A DNA stretch of 64,000 bases from Chryseolinea lacunae (GCF_016735595.1 NZ_JAERRB010000001.1:1240001-1304000), one strand, 5' to 3'; shown: positions 27,067 through 36,774, counted from the first letter of the stretch. The notes: generated by a model not told the origin, from the sequence alone. Numbers and translations: made by a program.

Positions 27067-29595
27067 ATGGCTATCCGCAAACCACTCTACTTCTTTTGCA
27101 TCGTCAGCTTTTTTATTGCATGGCATAACGGCCTCGCGCAATCCGTGCAAATAAAAAACAACAGTAAGGAAAAAACAGTGGTTTTTGGAAACGGGAAAAT
27201 AACCCTGACCCTTGACTATAATAAAAAAGCAAACATCTCGCTGCTGCAAATAAATGGCCAGCAGGTTGTTCAGGGTGATGCCGGTGTCTATTCAAACATC
27301 AGAACAAAGGACGCTACCTATTCCAGTCTTCAACTGCTGGCAGATCCAACGGTGAAGACCTCCAACACCACCGTCAGCATCGGCAACATCCGCTATGGCG
27401 ACAAGAACCTGACGATAACCGAAACGTGGACGTTCACCATCAGCAACGACGCCGTAAAATTTGATATCGACAGGGTTGCTTCAAAAACCATCGTGGCCGA
27501 GCAAGTAGGTTTTCCGGTGTTCATGTTCAGCAGCATCGACACCTGGGAAGGTGCCTATCAGGATTATGGCGGGCTGGCCTGGTTCTATCTCTTCAACAAA
27601 AAACGCGACACCTATGGCGTGCACAGCAGCTCATCACGATTCTGGAACAGCAAAACCGGTAACGGCCTCACCATAGCAACTGCCGCGCCCGGCAAGCACG
27701 TGGCCATGGACTATAGCCGCACCATGAACGACCGTCTCGCCTACAGCATCGCCGTGTCGCCAACGGAAATTGTGCCACGCTTTGACGCCGACACTCACCG
27801 CCGACGCTATGTGCGCGACACCACCGATGTGTGGGCGCCAATCGAAATCGCGGCGGGCAAGTCAAGTCAAAGCATCACGCTTTCGTATTTTGGTTTCGAA
27901 GAAAAATTCGGCAGGGGAAAGTTGATGGGCATTAACGGGGAACAAGTGAGCGCCGTGCTCAACACCATTGCACGGATCGGTGTGATTGACAAACAACACT
28001 TTGGCGGCAACAGCTGGCACACACCCTATGGCCCCATCTGCCTGCACGAACAATACATCGCACAAATGGGCCTCGCCATAAACGACCCGGCCTACCTGAA
28101 AGGATATCAGCAATGTCTTGACTATTATCGCGACAACGCCATCAAGCCCGACGGCAGAGTGTGGCCACGGTGGGCCTACAGCAACGAAGACGCCATGCCC
28201 AAGGGCTTCACCGACAAAGGTTTTTATGAAGCTCAATGGGGATACCTGTTGGATTCAAATCCCGACTTTGTTACGAACGTTGCCGAACTCTACGACCAAA
28301 CGGGAGATCTTGGCTGGGTGAAGTCGCAGCAGCAGGCATGCGAAAAGGCTTTGGACTGGATATTGAAACGCGACACCAACGGCAACGGGCTGGTGGAAAT
28401 GATGACAGACAGCCACACGCAAAAACGGGGAAGCGACTGGATCGACATCATCTGGGCTGCATACGAAAATGCTTTTGTCAACGCCAAACTTTACCACGCG
28501 CTGGTGCTGTGGGCCGATATCGAAAACCAATTGGGCAACACCACAAAAGAGAAACTTTATACGGCAGCCGCCGAAAAACTGAAAGCGAGTTTCAACAAAC
28601 CCACCACCACCGGTGGCCTCTGGGATGCAGAGAAAAATTGCTACATCCACTGGCGCGACAAAGATGGCTCCATCCACGGCACCAACATGGTGACGCCCGT
28701 GAACTTTATGGTGATTACCTACGGCATCTGCACGGACGATGTCCGGAGAAAAACCATACTGGACGACATTGAAACACACATGCAAAAAGAAAATCTTTTC
28801 TTCTGGCCACTGTGCCTCTCGACCTACGCACCCGGCGAAGGAAACGACTGGCAATTCCCTTTTCCCAACTACGAGAACGGCGACATCTTTTTGTCGTGGG
28901 GAGCGGTGGCCGTGAAAGCGTATGCCGACTACAAACCCGAACTGGCCCTGAAGTATGTGAAGAATGTGCTGGCCCAATATGCCAAAGACGGCCTGGCCTT
29001 TCAACGTTATGGCCGCGCCAAACAAGACGGTCTCGGCGACGACATTCTGTCGGGCAACAGCCTCTCGGTGGTGGGCTTGTATCAGGGCATCTATGGCATC
29101 AACCCGCGCTACAACCGTTTCTATCTTGACCCACACATCACCGAATCCCTGGCGGGAACGCAAGTGCGATACACCTATCAGAATCAACCCCTCACGATCG
29201 ACCTCAACCTGAACCAGTACGCCGTTTCGAATGGCAATTTCAAAATAGTCTCCAAAACAAATTTTGGTTTCTTCGCGGCCGACAAGACGCTTGCCTACTT
29301 TCATGGTAACACAAACAAAGCGTCGCTAAATGTGACCACCGCCCCGAAGAGCAACCTGACGCTCGACATCAAAACCTGGAATGAGAATGAGCTGGCGTTT
29401 ACGCAGTCGTCGAAAGATGTTGCCTCGAACAAACTGGTGTATCAAATCAACAACCTCAAACCCAACAGCAACTACACCATAGTCATCAATACCAAACCTC
29501 ACAAGCAAGCAAAGACTTCTGAAAAAGGCGTTTTACAGTTTGAGTATAAGACTACCCAAAATGCCGATGAGATCGCGGTGCTGAACAAGGAATAA
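27067..29595 (+). CDS. Secreted six-hairpin glycosidase-like protein
   Basis: 842 residues. Signal peptide about 1-25; an N-terminal beta-sandwich domain (about 30-290); an (alpha/alpha)6-barrel-like catalytic region (about 300-690) with the hallmark motifs YYRDNAIKPDGRVWPRWAYSN, RDTNGNGLVEMM and WIDIIWAAYENAFVNAKLY; and a C-terminal beta domain (about 700-842). Asp and Glu residues in these loops are catalytic candidates, but I cannot assign a GH family (relatives include GH63, GH78, GH95 and GH116). It probably cleaves an oligosaccharide in the periplasm. An AraC regulator gene starts 7 bp after the stop, indicating an operon. Confidence 0.8.
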   Translation: MAIRKPLYFFCIVSFFIAWHNGLAQSVQIKNNSKEKTVVFGNGKITLTLDYNKKANISLLQINGQQVVQGDAGVYSNIRTKDATYSSLQLLADPTVKTSNTTVSIGNIRYGDKNLTITETWTFTISNDAVKFDIDRVASKTIVAEQVGFPVFMFSSIDTWEGAYQDYGGLAWFYLFNKKRDTYGVHSSSSRFWNSKTGNGLTIATAAPGKHVAMDYSRTMNDRLAYSIAVSPTEIVPRFDADTHRRRYVRDTTDVWAPIEIAAGKSSQSITLSYFGFEEKFGRGKLMGINGEQVSAVLNTIARIGVIDKQHFGGNSWHTPYGPICLHEQYIAQMGLAINDPAYLKGYQQCLDYYRDNAIKPDGRVWPRWAYSNEDAMPKGFTDKGFYEAQWGYLLDSNPDFVTNVAELYDQTGDLGWVKSQQQACEKALDWILKRDTNGNGLVEMMTDSHTQKRGSDWIDIIWAAYENAFVNAKLYHALVLWADIENQLGNTTKEKLYTAAAEKLKASFNKPTTTGGLWDAEKNCYIHWRDKDGSIHGTNMVTPVNFMVITYGICTDDVRRKTILDDIETHMQKENLFFWPLCLSTYAPGEGNDWQFPFPNYENGDIFLSWGAVAVKAYADYKPELALKYVKNVLAQYAKDGLAFQRYGRAKQDGLGDDILSGNSLSVVGLYQGIYGINPRYNRFYLDPHITESLAGTQVRYTYQNQPLTIDLNLNQYAVSNGNFKIVSKTNFGFFAADKTLAYFHGNTNKASLNVTTAPKSNLTLDIKTWNENELAFTQSSKDVASNKLVYQINNLKPNSNYTIVINTKPHKQAKTSEKGVLQFEYKTTQNADEIAVLNKE

Positions 29596-29601
29596 GCAGC
29601 C

Positions 29602-30465
29602 ATGGAAACCATTCCCGTACGTCGTCTTCCTTCAGCGCAAAACGAGTTGAACCCGTCCGACAGTTTCAACATACGCGACGTGCGCAACATACTGGGTGGC
29701 AAAGACATGATTCAGGAACTGCACCGGCATGACTTCTTCCACATCTTTGTGTTGAAGAAGGGAACGGGTCGTCATGAAATAGATTTCACCTCACACAAAA
29801 TAGCAGACAACTCGATTTTCATGATGCGCCCCGGGCAGGTGCACAGCATTGTGCTGGATGCTAAAAGCTCGGGGTATCTGATGGAATTCACGACCGACTT
29901 CTATCGTTCTCACGACAAGAGTGCAGGCGATGTGTTGCGGCAGGCTACGCAGCCCGATTTGTGTAAACCCGGTGCCGAACAATTCAAAAAAATAGAGGCC
30001 ATCATGTCCACCATTTTCCAGGAATACACCAGCAAGCACGAACGCTACAAAGACGTTATCAAAGCGCACATGGGCGTTTTTTTCATCGAGCTCATCCGAA
30101 GCCGACAAAATAGAAAAAGCGCATCAAAGCCTGTGGCCCCTTATGCACAGGAACGGCTCGACGAATTTCTGGAGCTTCTGGAAACACACATCGCCACGCA
30201 CAAACAGGTTTCGCACTATGCCGATTTGCTGAACCTTTCTCCTTTTCAACTCAACGCCATCACCAAAGCCATGCTGGGCAAAACGGGTTCGGAAGTGATC
30301 ACGGAACACATTGTGCTGGAAGCCAAACGAAATCTTCTGGCCACATCGGCGCAGGTGAACCAGATCGCCTATCAATTGGGCTACGAAGATGTTTCTTACT
30401 TTATACGCTTCTTCAAAAAACATACCCGCCACACACCCGACGCTTTTCGACGCGCGTTTCTGTGA
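29602..30465 (+). CDS. AraC-family transcription regulator
   Basis: 287 residues. The N-terminal cupin (about 20-105) carries the metal/ligand strand LHRHDFFHIFVLKKGTG and the GQVHSI turn. The C-terminal AraC HTH pair covers about 190-287, with NLSPFQLNAITKAMLGKTGSE and VNQIAYQLGYEDVSYFIRFFKK. It begins 7 bp after the glycosidase gene, an unusual order since a regulator is more often upstream or divergent. It could regulate the glycosidase, the downstream membrane protein and flavoprotein genes, or both. Confidence 0.9.
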   Translation: METIPVRRLPSAQNELNPSDSFNIRDVRNILGGKDMIQELHRHDFFHIFVLKKGTGRHEIDFTSHKIADNSIFMMRPGQVHSIVLDAKSSGYLMEFTTDFYRSHDKSAGDVLRQATQPDLCKPGAEQFKKIEAIMSTIFQEYTSKHERYKDVIKAHMGVFFIELIRSRQNRKSASKPVAPYAQERLDEFLELLETHIATHKQVSHYADLLNLSPFQLNAITKAMLGKTGSEVITEHIVLEAKRNLLATSAQVNQIAYQLGYEDVSYFIRFFKKHTRHTPDAFRRAFL

Positions 30466-30514
30466 GTCCTATCAAATCACAATTTTGTCCTATCACGGTG
30501 AATCGCTGTGCGCA

Positions 30515-30522
30515 TACTTTTG
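30515..30522 (+). promoter_or_regulatory. Candidate -7 box before the small membrane protein gene
   Basis: TACTTTTG matches TAnnTTTG exactly, 31 bp before the ATG at 30553. The nearest upstream TTTG (30484-30487) is 27 nt away, longer than the usual spacer, so activator help may be needed. It lies just after the AraC gene, a plausible activator. Confidence 0.4.
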
Positions 30523-30552
30523 CAGTACATAAACTTTAAAAGTAATTCACGC

Positions 30553-30777
30553 ATGAAAACAAAAGCAAGATTGTTGGCTACGGCCAAAATATGGGTTGTC
30601 ATCTATCCTTCCATCACATTGTTCCTCTATGTGTTTGGCGAGCCGTTGTCGCTGCTGCCCCTGTATCAGAGAACTTTCCTGTTGACACTTTCGTTGGTGC
30701 CGTGGATCGTGTTTGTGGGGGTGCCGTTTGTAGACTTTGTTCTCCGCATCATCGCGCCGCCTAGCGACAAGAAATAA
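30553..30777 (+). CDS. Small membrane protein, two helices
   Basis: 74 residues with two predicted membrane helices (about 10-30 and 40-64). A charged Met-Lys-Thr-Lys start precedes the first helix and a short charged tail ends it. I do not recognise a family; many Bacteroidota have such small proteins in regulator-oxidoreductase clusters. It lies 15 bp before the flavoprotein gene and is probably co-transcribed with it. Confidence 0.65.
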   Translation: MKTKARLLATAKIWVVIYPSITLFLYVFGEPLSLLPLYQRTFLLTLSLVPWIVFVGVPFVDFVLRIIAPPSDKK

Positions 30778-30791
30778 AACCAGAACCAAAA

Positions 30792-31700
30792 ATGAAAGAC
30801 AACAGCCTTTTTGATGTCATCATCGTTGGCGGAAGCTATTCAGGACTTGCTGCAGGCATGGCGTTGGGCCGTTCCCTGAAGCAGGTCCTGATTATCGACA
30901 ACGGCAAACCGTGCAACCGCCAGACCCCGCACTCCCACAACTTCATTACCCACGACGGCAAAACACCAAAAGAAATTGCAACGCTTGCCCGGCAACAAGT
31001 GCAAGCCTACAACACCGTTACGTTTTTCAACGGGCTGGCCACAAGCGGAACGAAAGACGGAAAGAACTTCAGCATCCGCACCGACTCGGGAGAAACGTTC
31101 CACGCCAAAAAACTGATCTTCGCCACCGGCATCAAAGACATCATGCCCGACATTGAAGGGCATGCCGAATGCTGGGGCATCACCGTGATTCATTGTCCGT
31201 ATTGTCACGGCTACGAAGTGAAGCACGAACGAACCGGAATCCTGGCCAACGGCGAACCCGGCTTCGAGTTTGCTAAATTTATTTCGAACTGGACCCGCGA
31301 CCTCACGCTGTTCACGAACGGACCATCGACGCTCACCGCCGACCAAACCGCGAAGCTGGAAACGCACAACATCAAAACCGTGGAAACAGAAATAGAAAAG
31401 CTGGAGCACACCAACGGACACCTCAGAAACATTCATTTCAAAGACGGCAGCACCTTTTCGCTGAAAGCCCTCTATTCGCGCACGTCGTTCGAACAACATT
31501 GCAACATTCCCCAAAGCCTTGGATGCGAGTTGAACGAGAGCGGTTTTATCAAGATTGACGCCTTTCAAAAAACCACAGTCGACGGCGTTTATGCTTGCGG
31601 CGACAACACCACAGGCATGCGCACTGTGGCCAATGCAGTGGCCATGGGCGCGGCGGCGGGAATGATGGTGAATAAAGAGATGGTATTGGAGGAGTTCTAA
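30792..31700 (+). CDS. Thioredoxin-reductase-like FAD flavoprotein with CPYC motif
   Basis: 302 residues. The FAD-binding motif VIIVGGSYSGLAAG is at about 8-21, the disulfide CPYC in HCPYCHGYEV near 136-139, and the second FAD motif TVDGVYACGDNTTGMR near 265-280. The NAD(P)H domain lacks the clean GGGxSA pattern and instead reads GILANGEPGFEFAK, so the pyridine nucleotide preference is unclear. True TrxR uses CAxC; CPYC is found in TrxR-like proteins of low-molecular-weight thiol or oxidised-metabolite systems. It belongs with the small membrane protein gene. Confidence 0.87.
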   Translation: MKDNSLFDVIIVGGSYSGLAAGMALGRSLKQVLIIDNGKPCNRQTPHSHNFITHDGKTPKEIATLARQQVQAYNTVTFFNGLATSGTKDGKNFSIRTDSGETFHAKKLIFATGIKDIMPDIEGHAECWGITVIHCPYCHGYEVKHERTGILANGEPGFEFAKFISNWTRDLTLFTNGPSTLTADQTAKLETHNIKTVETEIEKLEHTNGHLRNIHFKDGSTFSLKALYSRTSFEQHCNIPQSLGCELNESGFIKIDAFQKTTVDGVYACGDNTTGMRTVANAVAMGAAAGMMVNKEMVLEEF

Positions 31701-31715
31701 TATTTTTTAGCGTTG

Positions 31716-31740
31716 GTGCTACTGTAACAAAACAGTAGCA
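31716..31740. terminator. Strong hairpin between convergent genes
   Basis: TGCTACTGT (31717-31725) pairs with ACAGTAGCA (31732-31740), nine perfect base pairs with a 6-nt loop. It lies between the flavoprotein stop (31700) and the convergent TonB-C gene stop (31761). No T tract follows on either strand, so it may be a bidirectional processing or rho-independent-like stem. Confidence 0.4.
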
Positions 31741-31760
31741 TCAATTGCCACTGACCACGC

Positions 31761-32447
31761 TTAGTTTGCCAGTTTAAATTTCAGTGGAAGCTTAACACAC
31801 ATTTCAACTGGTTCGCCGTTCAGCAATGCGGGACGTGAAAATTTAAGTTTTCTTATAACTCTCACCGCTTCCTTGTCAAGCAGCAAGTGCACGCCCTTTG
31901 TCACGGCAATATCCTGAGCCTTTCCTTCCTTTGTTAAAACAAAGGCCAGTTCAACTGAACCTTGAATGCCATGCCGTCTGGCATAAGCCGGATAGCGAAG
32001 GGAACGCCCCACAAATGCGCCGAGTCTTTTTTCTTCAAAATCGATTACGGGTGCTGTATATCCTACGGCGATATTGTCTGCAAAAAAATCCGTAAGTCCT
32101 TTCAACGACTCCACGTTCGAGCAAGTACTTTCCTTGTAGGGGACTTCAAAATTAAAATCCAGTTCCTCAGGGCCACGCCCTGTCCTACCCACCCAGATAC
32201 CGTAAGGTTCGTCGCCTTTCCAGGTTTCGCTGTCTTCTATCGTCCCTTTCTTCAGGTTCTTTATTGTGGTGGTGATGGTGCCATTGTCGTTTGTAACTGT
32301 GCGCGAATAGTTCGCCTTGTTCTCAGGCACTTCCGTATCAAAGGGCCTCGTTCGATAGTATTTTGTTTCCGTGGTTTGCGCCACACCAACGAACGAAACC
32401 AGTAAAAAGGCAATAAAAAGGAATACACTCCGCATAGATAACTTCAT
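31761..32447 (-). CDS. Secreted TonB C-terminal domain protein
   Basis: 228 residues. Signal peptide (about 1-23), a lineage-specific middle region, and a TonB-C-like domain at about 140-228: YPAYARRHGIQGSVELAFVLTKEG, then LLDKEAVRVIRKLKFSRPALLNGEPV. The usual N-terminal membrane anchor and Pro-rich linker of TonB are absent; it looks exported instead. Such energy-transducer-like proteins are frequent in Bacteroidota and may act in the periplasm. It is not next to an ExbB/ExbD pair. The start could also be the Met four codons later. Confidence 0.82.
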   Translation of the reverse strand: MKLSMRSVFLFIAFLLVSFVGVAQTTETKYYRTRPFDTEVPENKANYSRTVTNDNGTITTTIKNLKKGTIEDSETWKGDEPYGIWVGRTGRGPEELDFNFEVPYKESTCSNVESLKGLTDFFADNIAVGYTAPVIDFEEKRLGAFVGRSLRYPAYARRHGIQGSVELAFVLTKEGKAQDIAVTKGVHLLLDKEAVRVIRKLKFSRPALLNGEPVEMCVKLPLKFKLAN

Positions 32448-32596
32448 TAAATCCGCGTGCAAAATAGTTGAAATCCCAAACTTTCAAGCAAAGAAGAATT
32501 ACCCACAACAAAAGAATGCTGAAACATGAAAGCCAACCGCACATCCCATCGCGCGCTTTCACATTTCAGCATCTTCAATCTTCAACCCTTAAAATC

Positions 32597-35065
32597 TTAT
32601 TCGTAGGTCAACGCGGCGGTTGCTTTGCAATCGGCACGTGCCAAAAACCGGATCCAGCGCGCCTGAAACGAATCTTCAAAAACATGTTCAAATTTTTCGC
32701 CAGCACCAACGGCAACTTCTTTATACATCATCCAGGTTCCGTTGCCAACCGGATCTACCTCTATTGAAAATGTTACCGGTGTGGCCGATTCGTGCGACAA
32801 GGTTAGTTTCCGTTTGTCGTAGAATCCAATCAGGTAGGGATCGGATGGAATGTTCTTTGTGACGGTGGCGTTTTTCCACGGGCCGCCATGGCCACGGGGT
32901 TTGCCAAGTTGCCACAGGTCGTCGATGGTGCCTGCCCAGATGCGGGCCTTGCCATCGGCCGAGGTGATCACGTGATCGTTCTTCACGCTTGCGTCTGCTG
33001 TCACGCCGGTCATCACCAGCAAGCCGCGATAGGATGCATAGTCGTGAACGGCCAGCGTGTGTGAGGCAACGGGTTTGAGTTTGGCAAAGCCGTCGGCATT
33101 TTCGGCGGGCAGCTCATAGAAGGTGCCGTGCACATTGAGCAAATCTCTTTCCGTAGCCACCTCGCGGCAAATTCTGGAAGTGGCCGAAGCAATCAGGTTG
33201 TTGTTGGCCGCATCGCCCAGCGGCAGTCGCCACCGTCTTCCCTTGTCGTCCACGATCAACACCGACGATTCGTCCACACTCACCACCTGCGAAGGAATGG
33301 CAAACTTGCTGCGGATGAACGCCGCCGTTTCTGCATCGTCTTTGCGCACCAGATTCATGTCGCTATCCAACTCATAGTAGCCCGTTTCGGCAAACGTGTT
33401 ACCCGAGACATTTCCGGCCAACACACCCAATGCACGACGATCGTTGCCCAGCCCATAGAGCAGGCCCGCGGTGTGATGGCCACTGTTTGTTTTGGCCAAC
33501 CCTTCAAACAGCGTTGACGACGGTGCGTAGAATCGCGACCGATCGGTGTAGTCAAAATGCACAGTTGCTTTCGTAGCGTTGTCGGTTGCTACGCGAACCC
33601 ATTCTCCCGTTTCTTTGTCGGTGAACGAAACACGAACGGCTTTGCCGGCCGGCACGCGAATGGTTTTTAGCGAAAGCCATTTGCCGGTTCCGGCTTTGTC
33701 AACTTCAAATGTAAAACCTGTCTCGGCGCTGCCTTCGTTAAACACCCAGGCCATGCGCGTGGTCCATCCCGAAAACAGGAATGGCTCCGATGGTTTTTTT
33801 GCTTCCACGGTTTCCGACAACCACACGGCACCTTCGGCGGTGGATGGGCCAAGCTTGTCGGGTTTGTTCAGCGGCACAAACCAGAGGTTTGAGTTGGACT
33901 GGCCCGGGCCTTCAATGTTTCCCTTCACCTTGCGTTTGTTCAAAAATTCTTTCTGCGCCGAGTCGTCACAGCCAAACACAAGCTGTTCGTTCCAGCGGGT
34001 GTAGTCGCCGATCACTTTCAGGTAGGCCGACCGTGGGCGGATGCCTGCGGTGTTGGCAGCGCTGAATGTGCCGGGAAATTTCCAGAACAGGCCGTGCATG
34101 GTCATGAGGTAGTCGGGCTTGCCGGGGCTGCCCACATCGCGGATGCGGGGCCACTCGGTGTTCCAGCCGTGCGCGCCATCATAGCTGTGGCTGGACTTGG
34201 GCAGGCGATAGAACGACCATGTGCCGTTGTCGCGCACGCCAACCAAAACCGACTTGTGATCCCACCCGGTGGCCCACAGGGGGTCCGTTGTTTTTGCGTT
34301 GCCATAGATGCCGCCGGGGCCGGTCACTTCCACAAACTGGTTTCTGCGGATCACTTTCCAGTCTTTTCCGTTCCACTCGGCCAGCACGCCAGCCTCTACA
34401 TCAAATTTTTCAAGCGCTTCTTTGCTGGCCTCACCGTTGTTGGAAAACACCAGCACGCCTTGTCCGGAATAGAGGCCTTTGCCGTGTGCGCCGGGAAGCA
34501 ATCCGCCGTGGGGGTTCACCCCCGAGTCGTTGTGTGTGCCTTGTTTTGCATTGGCGTCGGCATACAGTTGTGTTGTGGCGAGCGTGTTCACATTCACGTC
34601 ATAGAATCCTTCTTCCATGGTGGCGATGTAAAGTTTGTGCTGCGGATCGGTGAGATGGCGCGCCGCGCCGGTGTAGCGTCCCTGTGCCTGCGTATAGGGA
34701 ATGACGCGCACCTTGCCGGTGGAGTCGATCGCATATGGACCAATGAACAATTGACGGCTTTCGCGGTGTATCATCCGGTTGGCCGGTGTGCCGCCGGTAC
34801 TTTCCGGCCGCACAACCTGGTTCAGGTCGGGCGTTATTTCATAGAGTTTGTCGGACGAGCCAAACGGCAAGTGCGGACCATAGGTGATCACCCAAAGCTT
34901 GCCGGCCCAGGGCACCACGGCACCGGTTCCACATTCGCCTTCCTGGTTGTAGTAGGCCAGGTGTGGATAGATGCCACTGAAACTCCGGCGCGGTTGCCCC
35001 ACAACGATGGTACTCATCGCGACACAAAAAAACAGCAGCGCGTATACTTTAATATTCACTCTCAT
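32597..35065 (-). CDS. Large secreted protein of unknown function linked to SusC/SusD
   Basis: 822 residues with a signal peptide (about 1-22). The N-terminal region has short WD/kelch-like strands (VPWAGKLWVITYGPHLPFGS, KLYEITPDL, RQLFIGPYAIDSTGKVRVI), suggesting a beta-propeller, and two beta-sandwich-like parts follow (about 420-520 and 720-822) with WVRVA and WIRFLA. It has no obvious glycosidase motif and I do not know its function. It lies 20 bp downstream of susD and is the last gene of the susC-susD operon, so it likely acts on the substrate that system handles. Confidence 0.8.
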   Translation of the reverse strand: MRVNIKVYALLFFCVAMSTIVVGQPRRSFSGIYPHLAYYNQEGECGTGAVVPWAGKLWVITYGPHLPFGSSDKLYEITPDLNQVVRPESTGGTPANRMIHRESRQLFIGPYAIDSTGKVRVIPYTQAQGRYTGAARHLTDPQHKLYIATMEEGFYDVNVNTLATTQLYADANAKQGTHNDSGVNPHGGLLPGAHGKGLYSGQGVLVFSNNGEASKEALEKFDVEAGVLAEWNGKDWKVIRRNQFVEVTGPGGIYGNAKTTDPLWATGWDHKSVLVGVRDNGTWSFYRLPKSSHSYDGAHGWNTEWPRIRDVGSPGKPDYLMTMHGLFWKFPGTFSAANTAGIRPRSAYLKVIGDYTRWNEQLVFGCDDSAQKEFLNKRKVKGNIEGPGQSNSNLWFVPLNKPDKLGPSTAEGAVWLSETVEAKKPSEPFLFSGWTTRMAWVFNEGSAETGFTFEVDKAGTGKWLSLKTIRVPAGKAVRVSFTDKETGEWVRVATDNATKATVHFDYTDRSRFYAPSSTLFEGLAKTNSGHHTAGLLYGLGNDRRALGVLAGNVSGNTFAETGYYELDSDMNLVRKDDAETAAFIRSKFAIPSQVVSVDESSVLIVDDKGRRWRLPLGDAANNNLIASATSRICREVATERDLLNVHGTFYELPAENADGFAKLKPVASHTLAVHDYASYRGLLVMTGVTADASVKNDHVITSADGKARIWAGTIDDLWQLGKPRGHGGPWKNATVTKNIPSDPYLIGFYDKRKLTLSHESATPVTFSIEVDPVGNGTWMMYKEVAVGAGEKFEHVFEDSFQARWIRFLARADCKATAALTYE

Positions 35066-35085
35066 GTAGTCGATTTTAGCGGCGG

Positions 35086-36774
35086 TCAATAATTTGGATT
35101 CTGCGAAAGGTTTTTGTTCAACAGGCGGTCCGATGCCGGAACGGGCCAGAGATACATTCTGCTTTCGTCAAAATCATAGTCTTGCAGGAGGCGGGCAAAT
35201 TTTCCCTGAATAAGTGCATCGGCATCAAAGACCACCACGCCATCTTCATCCACATCAGGGAGTATGACATCGGTGAACGGCCACTGAGCGCGATCCTGAT
35301 CTGCTGGATTGGGAAGACCGATCAATTTTTTGTCCAGTGCTTTTTTGGCGATGCGCCAGCGGATCAAGTCCTGGTAGCGAAGTCCTTCCAGCATCAATTC
35401 TACGCGTCGTTCTCTTCTCACCCGCACGCGCAAACCATCCTGATCCAGCTCAGTCACGGCAGGATAAGCCGCCGTGTTGTCGACGGTCGTTTTGTAGGCG
35501 CGTGCGCGCACCTGGTTGATGGCCTGTTGTGCCTTGTCGAGTTCCTGGTTCAGTTCGATGAGGGCTTCGGCATAAATGAGCAACACATCGGCATAACGCA
35601 GAATGATGATGTTTGAATCGGCCATGCGGTTGTCGGCCCACGATTGCTCCACACCTTTTCTCCAGAGAAAGCCGGTGTAGGCCGCGAAGTTAGACACGCC
35701 GCGCGAGTCGTTGTTGTTCACGAGCGTGTTGTTCCGCAGGTTCTTCACTTTCAGCGTGTCGGGATGCGGCTGATAGCGATAGCCAAGCCACGACGCACCA
35801 AACTCCACCACGCTGGCCAGCAACCGCGGGTCGCGATCGGCAAAGGGATGATGGGGATCATATAACGGCGATTCATCGATGGGCAATCCGTCGGTACATT
35901 CAAAACTATGCACGGCTTCCCACGTGGGCATCTCGGCACCAAACCCGCCGGCGTTGCGCGGCAGAAAGTCGCGTGTGGTGGTTTCGTCGGTGGTCACCTT
36001 GAAGGCAAACGACTGGGGCACAAAATAAATATGCTCGGGGCTGCTGGCACCGCTTTTCAGAAACAGGTTGTCATAGCTCGCGTCAAGTGAATAGGTTTTC
36101 AAATCGATCACGGCTTTCGCGGCGTCGCGGGCGGTGTTGTAGTCGCCCACATACAACGCGATGCGTGCCTTGATGCCATGGGCAAAACCTTGTGTGGCGC
36201 GGTTGTCGCTTGTGTTGGGCAACACGGCTGCAGCGGCGTCGAGTTCGTCATACACAAATTTCAACACCTGCGCCTGGGGTGTGCGCTCAATGCTCAACGC
36301 TTCCTGTGCGCCCAGTCTTGTGGTGATGAGCGGAACGTCGCCAAACTTGGTGATCAGTATGCCATAGAAGTAGGCGCGGATGGCGCGCGCTTCGCCTTCC
36401 ACCCTGCTGAACACGCCGGCGTCGACATTGCCTTTTGCTTTCTGCATTTCTTCCAGCAACGTGTTGGCGCGTTTGATGCCGTCGTAGAGATCGCGCCAGT
36501 ATTCGCCCGACAACGCTGATTGCGAGTTCAGCGTGGCGCGCGAAATGTCGTTGGTGGCACCGCCGCCGCGGTGGTGCATGTCGTCGGTCCAGAAATCGCG
36601 ATCCACTTTCCAAAGTTGTTTGTCGTAGAGGCCATTGAGGGCGATGTCGAGTTCCTTGGCATTGTTAAAAAAGTTGGCCGACGATATGGCCGTCTTCGGC
36701 GTCACGTCAAGGTCTTCGCAGGCCGTGAGCCAGAGCGCCGCGATGAGGGTTATATAGAGCGTAGTGTTTCTCAT
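35086..36774 (-). CDS. SusD/RagB-family outer membrane lipoprotein
   Basis: 562 residues. Lipobox LTAC with Cys near residue 19, then the SusD-like fold: ELDIALNGLYDK, the TPR region (RGGGATNDIS, YWRDLYDGIKRANTLL, ARAIRAYFYGILITKFGDVP) and the C-terminal region LRYADVLLIYAEALIEL with MLEGLRYQDLIRW. It caps the SusC channel and binds glycans or other large substrates at the cell surface. It starts 12 bp after the susC stop, and the 822-residue protein gene follows, giving a three-gene unit. Confidence 0.94.
   Translation of the reverse strand: MRNTTLYITLIAALWLTACEDLDVTPKTAISSANFFNNAKELDIALNGLYDKQLWKVDRDFWTDDMHHRGGGATNDISRATLNSQSALSGEYWRDLYDGIKRANTLLEEMQKAKGNVDAGVFSRVEGEARAIRAYFYGILITKFGDVPLITTRLGAQEALSIERTPQAQVLKFVYDELDAAAAVLPNTSDNRATQGFAHGIKARIALYVGDYNTARDAAKAVIDLKTYSLDASYDNLFLKSGASSPEHIYFVPQSFAFKVTTDETTTRDFLPRNAGGFGAEMPTWEAVHSFECTDGLPIDESPLYDPHHPFADRDPRLLASVVEFGASWLGYRYQPHPDTLKVKNLRNNTLVNNNDSRGVSNFAAYTGFLWRKGVEQSWADNRMADSNIIILRYADVLLIYAEALIELNQELDKAQQAINQVRARAYKTTVDNTAAYPAVTELDQDGLRVRVRRERRVELMLEGLRYQDLIRWRIAKKALDKKLIGLPNPADQDRAQWPFTDVILPDVDEDGVVVFDADALIQGKFARLLQDYDFDESRMYLWPVPASDRLLNKNLSQNPNY

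Noticed and set aside
28255-29304. A 349-codon leftward frame opposite the glycosidase gene
   Set aside because: Antisense to conserved catalytic-barrel sequence and lacking protein-like composition.
34094-35092. A 332-codon rightward frame opposite the 822-residue secreted protein gene
   Set aside because: Antisense frame; the leftward gene has a signal peptide and operon context, the rightward one has none.
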